A stretch of DNA of 64,000 bases from Diphasiastrum complanatum. Its lineage: Eukaryota; Streptophyta; Lycopodiopsida; Lycopodiales; Lycopodiaceae. Below, in pieces: positions 27,567 to 38,892 of this stretch (position 1 is the stretch's first letter; every line of letters begins with the position of its first letter). The notes under the pieces were generated by a model, which was given only the letters and a program-made list of their open reading frames with translations, ran no database searches and was not told the DNA's origin. The stretch is taken from assembly GCA_029204225.1 (NCBI GenBank), contig CM055100.1:28160649-28224648 (forward strand). Reading direction: 5' to 3'. Made by a program: the position numbers and the translations under genes.

Positions 27567-28480
27567 TGTTGGAGTTAATCTTCACTCCTACTCACCTGAA
27601 ATTATTCCCTGAGCACTACGATATTCTCTCTCTACAACGACAATCATCATATTTGCATAAGTCGAATAGTCTGTACATATAACTATTTGAAGCATAGCAG
27701 GATCGACTCGACTTCATTGATGTCGACTTCATCGACTTAATCGAAGTCTATTGACGACTTCGACTCCATCGACATCTTCTCAAGGGGGAACAAGTCGACT
27801 CGACTCATTCGACACCTTCGACAATTGTCGACTATCACTAGTCAAAATGGAGCTCATCATCTGCTCTGTATACTACGGACTGCGTCACCATTCATTGTGT
27901 AGTAACTGCATCACTTCACGATTGTTAATTCGCATAGTTGTAACATTCACGACCACTACAACTGATGTGTATATACATATAATAAATCAGTAACGAAAGT
28001 ATGAGAAGACTCATATCATAGAAGAAGAGTCAATAATCAGTGGTAGCGTGAATCAGAGTTTCTTTTGTGAACTCCCTTGTATCAGACTATATGATTCCAT
28101 AGGATCAGAAATTTTAGAGAGAGTGAAGGTAGTTTAAGAAGTAGAGATAGTATTCAATCTATAACTAGCATAGTAAGATCACAGCACATAATGCGCTACT
28201 ATTGTGAACCATACTCGGGCACAGGATAGTGATCTGATCATTGTATTCACGGTCAAATGCTTTCTGATAATATCTGTCTCATGTACTGATACTCATTCCA
28301 CGACTCATTCGAATGAAGCATGCTTGTCTTAGGCACCTAACTGTTTCGCTCCCTTCATGGTTGTCTTCGACACCTACAAGGATATTCCCTTGGTCGATCT
28401 AAGTAATAGTCTGAATCAACAGATTGGTAAAGATCCTATCATGATTTAATGTTGAGTTTTTCCTTTGACTGAATATTGCA
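27567..28480 (+). repeat. LTR of a Copia element, with TCGAC-rich segment
   Basis: Begins TGTTGGAGTTAATC right after the RNase H frame, the usual start of plant Copia LTRs. A primer binding site TGGTATCAGAG lies at 28,492-28,502, which suggests the LTR ends near TATTGCA at 28,480. An LTR followed by a primer site, but preceded by RNase H, is both a 3' LTR for the left element and a 5' LTR for whatever follows. Between 27,693 and 27,836 the hexamer-like strings TCGACT/AGTCGA recur more than ten times. Confidence 0.7.
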
Positions 28481-28491
28481 TTTAGCGAGGG

Positions 28492-28502
28492 TGGTATCAG
28501 AG
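28492..28502 (+). promoter_or_regulatory. Primer binding site, tRNA-Met type
   Basis: TGGTATCAGAG, 11 bases after the inferred LTR end. It matches the initiator tRNA-Met type seen at 5,340, on the plus strand. Confidence 0.7.
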
Positions 28503-29744
28503 ATGATAAATAGTATATTCAAATACAATCATTTTGTTTCATATAACCGTAAAAGACTTGGCTCGGTCTCATTTTATGTCTCTCATAACATGGAAAAGTG
28601 TGGGAACAATGGTCTCATGGTTGTCGTATTATGTTTTTTCTAACATAGAGTCGATATATTTGGGCACCACTAAATTTCGGTCACAAATAGTCTTTCATAA
28701 ACTACAAATAATAGTGGCTTGAGTTTTTGTCACCTTTGATAAGTTATACACGCCGTTCTGTTTATTAAATTGTGGTATTTCTCCAACCTTTGGACCTAGG
28801 TATTACGCTAGGCAATTCCAAAGGAGGGCTAATGATAAAATATGAATCCTACTCACGACAATTTATTTTGACCGTAATGGTGGACTACCCACTCTTCTAT
28901 TTCAAGGAAGTCGGAATATTGATCACACTAAGCAAAAAAAAACCATGAAATTTGATAACCGACACTTGCTCTGAGTAAGAATTCCTACATATTCCACCAC
29001 CAAATTGCATTGACATTAGGCTGATATAAGAGGCTTATAGTAGGTGGGTCTTACAAATGTTGTCGAGCTTAGAGTATGAAATGATTCGACTTCAACAAAT
29101 GACACCTAACATAGACATTTACTTCATACTAACATCTTGACCTACAAAGTTTGACACTTTTCAAACCTATGTTAATACAAAGGAAAATTGCTCCTCAACC
29201 ACAAATAATAAACAAACTAGCACAAATAATAAACAAACTAGCGATACTTTTGTGCTAAGAAATCAAAGGGCCAAGAAACTATGTTTCAATCTAAAACTCT
29301 ATTGAGGGCTTCATAGCATCAACTTAGTAAACATTGAGTGACAATTTCGCGAAAGGTATTCTACTGCTCAAATGATACTTCCAACATGAATAACAATCAT
29401 TGTATTTCCCAACACAATAGCCACAATTGCATGCATAAACTTTAATGGATGAGGGTTTAGAAATATACCCAAATGTGTTGGGAGAACACCGATCTTTTGG
29501 CACTTTGCCAATTCATGAGTTTGTTATGTCGCCTTCTGGCCTTGTAAGTACCGTTGGCCCAGAATACTAGACATAATGAGCGGGCTTTTAGGTTCCACAG
29601 TGGCTGCCCATTGAGCTTGTCTCAAGATGGTGACTAAGATTCTGTACAGTGGTCGATGTCACATAACTATGCTCTAATTCAGGTTAGAGCTTATTTCATA
29701 ATTCTTCTTCATGGACCAAACTACTAATTCTCAGATTTAGAGTT
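28503..29744. other. No gene recognised downstream of the LTR/PBS
   Basis: A gag frame would be expected here but none is visible. The sequence is AT-rich with short frames. Confidence 0.5.
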
Positions 29745-30010
29745 GATGGAACGAATCCATAACAGGTCCAGATTGTTTGCATATAAGTCTGAATAGGCTC
29801 TTACAGGTCAAAATCTACGCTAGGACGGGTCCATCTTCACAAAACAGGTTCGGACTTTATCACAATAAGTCTACAAAGTACTGGCATATTTAACATTTCT
29901 CTAAAACAGGTCTTAACCTTACACAACAGGTCTGTGAAAGGGAGAACAGGTTTGAAAATTTATCACAGCAGGTCGTAACTTGGCATAACAGAGATGGAAA
30001 ACCACATGAC
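29745..30010. repeat. Degenerate ACAGGTC motif cluster
   Basis: ACAGGTC, ACAGGTT, GCAGGTC or close variants recur about ten times at loose 20-40 base spacing (for example 29,762, 29,802, 29,852, 29,907, 29,929, 29,946, 29,969 and 30,010). It is probably a decayed minisatellite upstream of the next LTR. Confidence 0.6.
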
Positions 30011-30099
30011 AGGTCAAGATTTTGAATGGCAGGTGTAGAAATTCTTAGATACATTTCAAAATTTTGCATGATGGAACAATAAGATCGTTGGAAGTTCAT

Positions 30100-30782
30100 T
30101 TACAGATCACTAAACTTTCACAGCAGATTCAAAACATGTGCTACTAGCCAAATTTTTTTAGTCACAGATGTGAAGACCATGCTACCAGCCCTGACATGTG
30201 TACTGATGGAATTGGTGAACTTCGGAAACCCTTCGGCTTTTTCGGATAAGTCAATTTTGCAGTGCACACGATTTCGCAGACATGTCACATTTTTCTCTCA
30301 CTTCGGCATTTTCGCATTTTCGGGAAATGGACCAGGGCGTGAATGGACAATGCGAATAAAGAATGCAAGGAAAGCAAAAGTGGACAATGACATGAAACTA
30401 GAAGTAGTTAGAGTTAATATTTTCTTTTAATGACTACAGATTAGATTAATTGTCTCTCCACTCTCTATATATAGGATTAATGATAGACAAAAATATGTGT
30501 GTTAGTATATAATACTAGCTAGCTATTCGTAAGAGAGAGCAAAACTTTCTTGCGGTGGTGCGCTGTTTGTGAACCAAACAGCGCTCAAGTTTTGATGTAA
30601 TAGTTTAATTCAGATAATATAGATGAGAGATTGCATTGAATGCAGTATTTTGCAAACGTTTTGTTCTTAATGAATTTTCTCCTCCGCCCACTTTTTGTCA
30701 TACAGTTATCTGCTAAGTGTTGCAGAAGTAGAAAGTTGATATTTCTTGTTTCTACGCTTCCGCCTTCGTTCGTTTTCTATCA
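30100..30782 (+). repeat. Copia 5' LTR (right part)
   Basis: The end TTTTCTATCA is followed one base later by TGGTATTAGAGCGGG. A TATA-like CTCTATATATAGG lies at about 30,461, so the LTR promoter appears intact. The left limit is a guess, since no partner LTR lies in the window. A gag-like ATG (MASNISQKINILFEY) opens at 30,832, and the element is interrupted at 30,946 by element A. Confidence 0.55.
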
Positions 30783-30783
30783 G

Positions 30784-30798
30784 TGGTATTAGAGCGGG
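30784..30798 (+). promoter_or_regulatory. Primer binding site, diverged tRNA-Met type
   Basis: TGGTATTAGAGCGGG differs from TGGTATCAGAGC by one C-to-T change. Confidence 0.7.
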
Positions 30799-30950
30799 TT
30801 CTTGGAGTGGAACTCCCACAGATGGGCTAGAATGGCCTCCAACATTTCACAGAAGATCAATATTCTTTTTGAATATTGTATGAATTTACTGACTCTCCTT
30901 TGAGGGTATGTGCAGGTACTTATGAAAGTGCCTGACGAACAAAGAACAAA

Positions 30951-31473
30951 TATAAGGGAAGCTCCTTAGATCCTGCTTACAAATCCTAAAACACAAAAGG
31001 ATAACACACTATGGAGAAACCACCCAACCAAGTATAAGCATCCAATCAATCTCTAGAAGCCTCACCCCCAAGCCAAGGAACAAGAAGCATGAATGTAGAG
31101 TGAGAGCCTGGCAATGAATCAAGAACCATGACGAGGAGTAGGGCGAGTTTGGACCTCTTATATAGAGTCTAATGCATCCTGGGCACATAGCCATGCATAG
31201 CCCTATGTTCTCTATACATAGATTCACCGAGAATAGAGTCCTATGCATGGACCAACTATTCATAGAATTGCTATTGATAACTCTACACATGTGTACATTG
31301 TCTCATACCTTGTCTAAACTCCACTTAGCGTGTTCTGGGCCTCACAAGGATATTAGTTACTTTCGGGTCACGTCCAATATGACGTGGCATAACTAACAGC
31401 TTGTTTCACTGGAGTAGCGTGTATCCAAGACTAGGAGTATACTGTATCCTATGTACTGGTCATGGACATAACA
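30951..31473 (-). repeat. 3' LTR of element A
   Basis: About 95% identical to 37,340-37,861 and related to 58,508-59,029. On the minus strand it starts TGTTATGTCCATGACC. Confidence 0.95.
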
Positions 31474-31501
31474 TTCTTCCCTCCTTAAACTATTTCTATC
31501 C

Positions 31502-31945
31502 TTAGAAACTAAAATTCGGGAAATTCTTCTTTATGCTATCAACTCTCTCCCACGAATCATCATCCTCAGTACGACCCTTCCACCAAATTAAGCACTCAGA
31601 GATAGAACGATTTCTCAATTGTTTATCTCTGGTTCTGAGCACTTTCTCAAGTTCCAAAGGTACACTAAGCAACAAATCTTCCAAATGGGATAAATCCTCA
31701 TCTGATCCAACTGTATCACCATCATGTAAACTTAGTTTCAAATGACTTACATGAAACACTGAGTGTGCAGTCGATTTTCCTTAAAGATCGAGTTCATACT
31801 CCAAAGAACCAATTCTACGTACAATCTTGAAAGGTCCACAATAACAGGTAGACAGCTTATAATGCTTCCCTGTACATAACGTCTTAGAGTCTTTTGGAAT
31901 CCTAAGATATACCCAGTCATCAGATTTAAATTCTCTTGGATATTG
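31502..31945 (-). pseudogene. Element A: integrase C-terminus and chromodomain
   Basis: On the minus strand EFKSDDWVYLRIPKDSKT and LSTCYCGPFKIVRRIGSLEY (the GPF/Y module) lead, after an in-frame stop, into VFHVSHLKLS. A chromodomain follows: SISECLIWWKGRTEDDDSWE, then IKKNFPNF. In chromoviruses this domain targets integration to modified histones. One stop lies between the parts. Confidence 0.85.
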
Positions 31946-31949
31946 TGAA

Positions 31950-32585
31950 AGATTTCAGATCATTCAAGATCCAATCCATGTCCCAAATCTTTGGTTACAA
32001 TAAGGAGCAAACCAACAATCCTGCCAATGTAGAAAAATCAGCATCTACATACAAAATGAGATGCAAACTCTAAGAGATATTGATCAAACATGAACCAAAA
32101 CATAAAATATGTTTGTTGTCCGTACAATTACAATACCCTACTGTATTTCACACGTGTGAAACCGAAAATAGCAATAAATGATCATTCTACACACAAGATT
32201 GCAAGATAACACCAAGATAGTGCACCAATGAGTAGTAGAACCCAAAGAGAACCATGTATAATGATGAAATGAGAGATAGAAGAGAGAAGATATGTCTCTC
32301 CACGAGTTACATCCTTTTATAGAGTTTCCAAACCCTATTTGGCCACCTGGCTTTCTCTCCAAAATGTAAACCCTACTATTTTTGGGTCTAGATTCAACGT
32401 ACCCAAAGTTCAAATTTGAATCTCTCTCAAACTCGACTACCAACTTTCCCACACTTTCCAAAAGTGTTTATTGAATGTATTTTAAACTAATATAACTTTG
32501 AAAAGTTTATCTCTAAGTCTAAAATGAGTTTTGGCCTCTTATTGACAATTTACCAAAATGTGACTAAACTAGACTAAACTAGTTG
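31950..32585 (-). repeat. Copia LTR plus leader fragment nested in element A
   Basis: The reverse complement carries ATAAAAGGATGTAACTCG, GAAATACAGTAGGGTAT and TTTTTCTACATTGGCA, in the order seen at 8,860-9,150. It continues to a gag-start-like ATGATCTGAAATC. It interrupts element A between integrase HYTDLQRY and EFKSDDWV. It is therefore the 5' end of a Copia copy of the 9-kb family, inserted after or carried by A, with the rest missing. Confidence 0.75.
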
Positions 32586-32592
32586 AAATCTC

Positions 32593-33170
32593 TCACAGAT
32601 ATCTCTGAAGATCGGTATAGTGTTTAGCTTTATCCTTAGCACTCCGGATACTATTCTTAGCCACTTGCAACAGTTCTTGCATATGATCATGCAAAAAATC
32701 AGCAACCTTCTGGATCTTAACAGACTTTGTCTCAACATTTACTAGAGATCTAGGTTGAAAACCGTACATAAGCATAAAAGGACTGTAACCTGTAGTAGAA
32801 TGTTTTCTACTATTATATGCAAACTCAACCAGTGGGAGATAATCTTCCCAATGATATTGCCTATGAGAAACATACGTCCTCAATATATTTTTCATAGTTT
32901 GATTAGTCCTTTCTGTCTAACCATCTGATTCAGGATGATCAGAAGAACTCAAACTCAAAGAAGTTTCCAATTTATAAATACTGCTGACCAAAAGTGACCT
33001 CTGAACTTAGGATCTCTGTCACTAACAATGTCACTTGGTAGACCATACAACCGAAATAATCTTTCAACAAAGATCTGGGCTAAATCAGAAGCCTTCATAG
33101 TTGACTTGACTGGTATGAATGCAGCTAACTTAGTTAACCGATCCACTACAACCCAAATAGAATCATTTTG
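32593..33170 (-). pseudogene. Element A: integrase core, 5'-truncated
   Basis: Begins VVVDRLTKLAAFIPVKS, fused directly to an RNase H fragment. It continues FRLYGLPSDIVSDRDPKFRG (second catalytic Asp), breaks frame near 32,955, and resumes with the glutamate region TNQTMKNILRTYVSHRQYHW and EFAYNSRKHSTTGYSPFMLM. The zinc finger and the first catalytic Asp are absent through deletion. Confidence 0.88.
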
Positions 33171-34200
33171 CCCTTTTCCTGCGTAGTATAATGCAACTGA
33201 GGACCAGTGAATTTTTTGCTTTCAAACGCAAGTGGCCTATCCATTTGTAATAGAACTGCTCCAACTGCAACATCACTTGCGTCTGTTCTCACGACGTAAG
33301 GTAAATCTGGATTTGCAATTTGTAACATGGGAGCTGAAACAATCATTGTTTTAAGTTTCTCAAAACACTGATTCAATTCCTCGTTCCAAACAACAGGCGG
33401 ACTAGGTTGATTCCTCTTTTCTTTTTATTAACAATTCTTTTTGTCAGATTATTAAGCAATGCTGCTAACTTAGCATAATCCTCAATAAATCTCTTGAAGA
33501 AAAGTGTAAAACCTAAAAAAGACTTTACCTGCCTCACTGTTTCCGGAATTGGCCACTCAATCACAATCTTGATTTTATCCTCGTGAATCTTGATCCCATT
33601 TACTGTGACCTTATGACCGAGATAAAACAACTCTTGCTTAAAGAGTTCACACTTGGACTCTTTAGCATAGAATAACTCCTGACGGAGTTTCATCAAGACG
33701 GTTTTTAAGTGTTCTCCAAATGGCAACACTAGAAATTCATAATGACCAAATCTAGAATGAAATTTTGTCTTTTGGACATCTTCTGACTTAATTCTTATTT
33801 GATGGTATCCTGTCCTGAGATCTATTTTGGTGAAATACCGTGCTCCACCCAAGCGATCTACAAGGTCATCCATCCTGGGTAACGGATATTTATTCTTTAT
33901 AGTCACTTTATTAAGGCCCTTGTAATCCACACATGTCCGGAAACCTACTCTTTCTTCGTTTTAAGAAGAACAGGAGCACCCCATGGTGATTTACTAGGTT
34001 GTATATGTCCCATCCTCAGATAGTTTTCTATTTGATTTGAAATCTCTGTCTCCTCTTTCTGAGAGAACCTATGAGGTTGTCTAGAGACAGGTTGACTCCG
34101 TGGAATTAACTCAATCATGTGGTCTACTGACCTAGACGGTGGTAAACCATGAGGTAACTTAGATAAAAAAATATTCCTAAATTCATTTATGATCTGTTAT
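33171..34200 (-). pseudogene. Element A: reverse transcriptase without catalytic motif, plus RNase H start
   Basis: RT blocks in order: GAPVLLKNEE, VDYKGLNKVTIKNKYPLPRM, FTKIDLRTGYHQIRIKSEDV (first catalytic Asp), FHSRFGHYEFLVLPFG. The frame then passes straight to EHLKTVLMKLRQELFYAKES. The NAPATF...YxDD segment of about 40-50 residues is precisely missing, in frame. After a break, RNase H begins with LPYVVRTDASDVAVGAVLLQ and ends at LHYTTQEKGK, where the second deletion joins integrase. This RT cannot be active. Confidence 0.88.
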
Positions 34201-34267
34201 TTCACTGCTTGTTCATGATCTAAATTTACTGAGTTTAAAATTGCTGAGAATTCACAACCATTTAGAT

Positions 34268-34744
34268 TCATTTTAGAAACACCACAACTGGAATAGCATA
34301 AATTGAAAAAATTTCATACTCAGAATAATCCAATGGTTCCATTTTATTAACTGTAGAAATCCGATCCAACAGACGTACAAAATTATTGCCAAATAATGTA
34401 ACTACCTTATCACCCTCCTTGAAAGTGAAAACATGCTTCTCAAAATCAATTAACAAAGAAGGCAATTCATTGAATAATCATTCGTAACCTAAAATCAAAT
34501 CAGTGGTCTAAAACATGAAAATTAACTAATTCTGTGTGTCCTTGCACCAAAACTAGGAGCTTCGGGACTCTGCTCCTGAAGCTAGATAAATATCCAATAA
34601 AATACTCAGTTCTTGATCTTTAACTGTGCCAATTAAACGGAAAAGTTCATTAGGCAAGAAAGAAGTAGTAAAAGAACATTCACACTCACAATCAGTCAAG
34701 TTAATTTCCAAAGTCTTACCATTGCCTCCTGGGATTTCAATCAT
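34268..34744 (-). pseudogene. Element A: protease region, decayed
   Basis: Two frames lie between gag and RT: VKDQELSILLDIYLASGAES and LIDFEKHVFTFKEGDKVVTL. Position and the LLD...SGA pattern fit a decayed retropepsin, but the D-T/S-G triad is not intact. Confidence 0.55.
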
Positions 34745-34753
34745 GTGAGCAGA

Positions 34754-35640
34754 TCATTTCTTCCTTTCTGAACAAAATTTTCTCATATGTCTAGGCTTCT
34801 TACAGACAAAACATAAGTTCTCCCTTTTAGCCTTTTCCCGGGACATAGATTTTTTGAATCTCTTTCTCTTCGGCTTTATGTGTTCCGATGCTGCTTGATC
34901 TAATTCGTCAAAATATTTTGCTTGATCTGGACCGCGCTTCTTAACCTTCTTGGTTTTCAAAGTGGTTGGAATTTGCGCAAATTCCTTCCTGGATGCCACC
35001 ACTGTGGAATCATATGCTTTCGCAATCCGAAACGCATCCTCGAGGCCTTGAAGCACATTTCGCCTGCATTCGTTTTGATAGTCGGCTGGCAAACCCAGGA
35101 CAAACTGCCATAATGCCAACTTCGCATCGAATGATGGAACCCTATTCCATAGGTCCATGAATTCCTGGATATAAGAGTCTAAACTCTTTGTGCCCATCTT
35201 GCAGTTCACGAACTTTAGGTAGTAGTCCACGTCATCAGCAACTACGAAAGCTTTTTTGAAAACTTTCGCAAACGCATCCCAAGTAGTTGGCTTCACCGGT
35301 AAATCTCACCACCACGATGACACTTTGTCGCGTAAGAATAGCACAACACTTTCAATTTTGAAGATTGAAGTAACTACTCCACTTGTCCAGCAAGTCCTCG
35401 ACGACCTCAGGTTTCTTCTCCTTCTTCTCGTCTGAATAAACCTCCGGTTGAAAATCGAGATTGGGTGAAGACATCAATTTGACTTGATTCGAAAGAACCT
35501 CCATTTGTTGATCTCTCATCTGATTACGATTATTCATATCATTGAGTGTCGTACTCAACTGCTGACAAATCACCATATAAGATGGCACACCTGGATTTGC
35601 AGCTTAATTTGAAGTTTCTTCGGCCATCTCGATATATCTA
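34754..35640 (-). pseudogene. Element A: gag with CCHC knuckle
   Basis: Starts near 35,630 with MAEETSN and a leucine/glutamine helix (QLSTTLNDMNNRNQMRDQQM). After a frame break comes the capsid core KPTTWDAFAKVFKKAFVV, SLDSYIQEFMDLWNRVPSFD and FVLGLPADYQNECRRNV, then a basic tail. It ends in one CCHC-like knuckle, CFVCKKPRHMRKFC. This is a typical chromovirus gag. Confidence 0.85.
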
Positions 35641-37322
35641 TCCTGGAAATTACTAAATTTAGTTAATATATGATTAACTCATAGTGAAGTACTGTTGACC
35701 AAAAAATTGACTGAAATTGACTCCAGTATGGTCAAATCACTATTTTTAGTCAATTTCATAGACATTACAAGAAATTGGAAAAAACTAAAAAATTCGAGTT
35801 TTCGCACTTTTAATTTTATTTATTTTTTAAATTTTACGTTTTCTAGAAATTCATAAAAAATCACAGTCAGTTATTAAGCAATCGAAATCGAAAATTCAAT
35901 TCACTGTTCAATTCTTAATTTACTTCATTAATGTCCATCAAGCATGCAAGACATGTGACATTAAATTGATTTTTTACATTACGAAATTTTACGTAAAAAT
36001 TCGGTTCTACGGAAATTGTCAGCTATAAAATCCAGTTTTGTATCTAATTGTCAGAGTACATGTTTTATGACCACTCAAAACAAATCTAACCAATTCATGC
36101 ATGTCAGAATCACTCAGAGAAACCACATGCAGACCTCAAAATAGGAAATTGTCATGCATGCAATCAAAACAATTGGAAATTTTACCAATTTTGCTCACAA
36201 AATTGCAAAACTTCATATGCTCATATCTTTGGCTACAGGACACCAAATTGGGTATTGTAAAGCTCAGTACAGAGGGAGACCCAGTGAACAAGACAGTTGC
36301 CACATCAGCCTACCACCTAGGACTCACATGTGCGAGTTCAGAATAGCCAATTAAGCTGTAGAAGGGCACACTTTTCAAGACCAAATTGTCAAAAAAATGT
36401 GCAAACACTCAACCAAGCTGTAAAGTGATGATCCAAACAGTCTTAAATGGTCTCTAAGAGTTCCATGAAGCCCTCATATAGATCCTATGAAGCAGTATGG
36501 GCTGAGAACCATCAATTCTTGGTTTCTAAAAGTCAAAATTGCTACAAACTTGATGGAATTGAAACATAAGCCTCTACCCATCAATTTACAGGTCTGATAG
36601 CTTGCTGGGAGGGTTAAAAGGAATACAAATCATGCTGGAAAAAATCCAGAATGATCCCCTTATAGATTTAGAGATATCCATCCCCCAAAATTCACCAAAA
36701 TTGGTCACTTTTTGACTTCCTACAAATCCAATTGCTGGAATTCTTGGCTCTAACTTCTAGGATAGCTTCAAAAGCTCTGATTCATCTTTTTTTAGCTTCA
36801 ATTGATGTTCAACAACCTCCTACCATCCAATTTCATGAAAAAAAACAAGCAAAAATCATGAATTTTATCACTTTCTAGGTCTTTTCACCATGCACAATTG
36901 GAATTAATGGCAAGAATGTTTTCCAAATCCACATGCTAGATTTTGAATTCTACCCTCCATTTTGTGCCAAAAACATGGAAAACAAGCCAAATTTGGCCAC
37001 AACAGAGCCTAGAATCCAAATACATGGGAAGATCCAACATGCAAACTGAATTTCAACTATTTCAAAGTGAATTAACTTGCTGGAAATTTCAGATCCTTCA
37101 CTAGTTTTGAGCTACACATGCTAAAACTCCAAAAAAGACACCAAAAATGATTTCCTAGCACAATTCACCATAAACCACAATGAATTTGAGAGAGATATGG
37201 AACATGCAAATTGAATTTGAGAATATCCACCAACTTGCAACCTTGCTCCTCTCCTTGGATGAGAATACTAGTTGAATACCACCAAGCTCCAATGAAAAGC
37301 ACCACCTCTCCAAGCTTGTAAG
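35641..37322 (-). other. Element A: long noncoding leader
   Basis: About 1.7 kb between primer site and gag without a coding frame. The blocks CTACAGGACACCAAATTGGG and CATGCATGTCAGAATCA recur in element B (57.3 kb and 46.6 kb), showing that the leader belongs to the family. Confidence 0.8.
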
Positions 37323-37338
37323 CCTTGTTCTGATACCA
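37323..37338 (-). promoter_or_regulatory. Primer binding site of element A
   Basis: The minus strand reads TGGTATCAGAACAAGG one base after the 5' LTR, an initiator tRNA-Met-like site with a changed centre. Confidence 0.88.
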
Positions 37339-37339
37339 C

Positions 37340-37861
37340 TATAAGGGAAGCTCCTTAGATCCTGCTTACAAATCCTAAAACACAAAAGGATAACACACTG
37401 TGGAGAAACCACCCAACCAAGTAGAAGCATCCAATCAATCTCTAGAAGCCTCACCCCCAAGCCAAAGAACAAGAAGCGTGAATGTAGAGTGAGAGCCTGG
37501 CAATGAATCAAGAACCATGATGAGGAGTAGGGCAAGTTTGGACCTCTTATATAGAGCCTAATGCATCCTGGGCACATAGCCATGCATATCCCTATGTTCC
37601 CTATACATAAATTCACCTAGAATAGAGTCCTATGCATGGACCAACTATTCATAGAATTGCTATTGATAACTCTACACATGCATACATTGTCTCATACTTG
37701 TTTAAACTCCACTTAATGTGTTCTGGGCCTCACAAGGATATTAGTTACTTTCGGATCACGTCCAGTATGACGTAGCATAACTAACAGTTTGTTTCACTGG
37801 AGTACCGTGTATCCAAGACTAGGAGTATATTGTATCCTATGTACTCGTCATGGACATAACA
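37340..37861 (-). repeat. 5' LTR of element A
   Basis: Partner of 30,951-31,473. Flanked on the right by the ACAAA target duplication. Confidence 0.95.
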
Positions 37862-37866
37862 ACAAA

Positions 37867-38640
37867 AATAAGAAGCCTTATGGGCTTAAGGACTGACCTC
37901 TCTTTGAGGGTATGTGCAAGTACTCAGGAAAGTGCCAGAAGAACAAGAATCGGAACAAGAAGCTTTCTAAGCTTAAGATAGTAAACAAGAAGGCTTTTGA
38001 CAAAGTCTATAATGAAGGCTCAGAAGAGTCTAAAAGAAGGCTTATTACTAAGTCTATAATGAAGGCTCAGAGGAGTCTATAAAGAACAAGATAAGGGCTA
38101 GGGTCTGATCACCCTAGTGACACTTTCCACCATGATTGAGGATGGGAAACCTCTAGAAAAAAGTGCCAATGACCATGATTGAGGATGGGCAACCTCTAGA
38201 AAAAAGGGCCTAGGAATTGATGGACATTATGCAAAACAAGATGGACATATATCTTGGTTTTTCCTTAAGAAGATTGCACTTGGGTGAATTCCCAAGTTGT
38301 GACTATAAAAAACTATATGTAAATAAAAGTCAAGATTAAACCTTGTACCACCTACTTTGCTACATGCATTCTAGGCTATTTGACACCTAGAATGGGGCAC
38401 CCTCCTACACTCTCACTTCATATGCCAAATCATCATAATAACTCTCCCAAGCTAATACACATCACCCATTCACCCTCTCTAACTAATACACCTCCTCCAT
38501 GCACTCCACTTCACCATAAGTCCAATTGGAGTCTTCCTCACACCTCATGCACTTTGGAAGACTCTCCACTCTCTATATAAGTGGAAATGTGCCCTACTAC
38601 CAAGGGGATTTGATGATTTTGCATCCAAGCTCTGCCCATT
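37867..38640 (+). repeat. Continuation of interrupted Copia-like sequence, with tandem repeats
   Basis: TTTGAGGGTATGTGCA.GTACT occurs both left of element A (30,901) and right of it (37,906), so A sits inside a ~70-bp tandem repeat. AGTCTATAATGAAGGCTCAG recurs at 38,004 and 38,051, and ACCATGATTGAGGATGGG recurs at about 38,130 and 38,173. In one frame the first repeat gives FEGMC..Y..KC, a degenerate cysteine pattern. No gene is assigned. Confidence 0.6.
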
Positions 38641-38892
38641 TGTTGTTTGTTGTGTACAGGTGCTTTGGAGAAGAAGATTGAGGCATTGGCTTAGGGAGGG
38701 TATGCTATTTTGTGGATTGCAGGATTCTTGGAGCTCAAGCCCTCTTGGATGTCTATCTCTCTTTCACATTCTCTCACACACACAAACACACACACTCTCT
38801 CTCTCTTTCTCACCTTCACCCTCTCCTGAAACCATGGTATGATCTTGAATCTGATATCCATATGTAAGAATGGTTGATTAGTACCATTGTAT

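Larger units (their letters stand above)
30946..37866 (-). mobile_element. Element A: chromodomain Gypsy element with two pol deletions
   Basis: Bounded by the target duplication ACAAA (30,946-30,950 and 37,862-37,866). LTRs are 30,951-31,473 and 37,340-37,861. The primer site TGGTATCAGAACAAGG follows the 5' LTR, and the purine tract GTTTAAGGAGGGAAGAA precedes the 3' LTR. The order on the minus strand is leader, gag with CCHC, protease, RT, RNase H, integrase, chromodomain: the plan of plant chromoviruses. LTRs differ at about two dozen of 522 positions by eye, mostly transitions. RT lacks its catalytic motif and RNase H-integrase is deleted, so the copy cannot replicate itself. A Copia 5' fragment sits between integrase and chromodomain. 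Removing A rejoins a repeat unit of the underlying Copia-like sequence. Confidence 0.93.

Noticed and set aside
30170-30430. 86-aa plus-strand frame as a gene
   Set aside because: It lies in probable LTR sequence, has no recognisable similarity, and ends just before the TATA-like LTR promoter.
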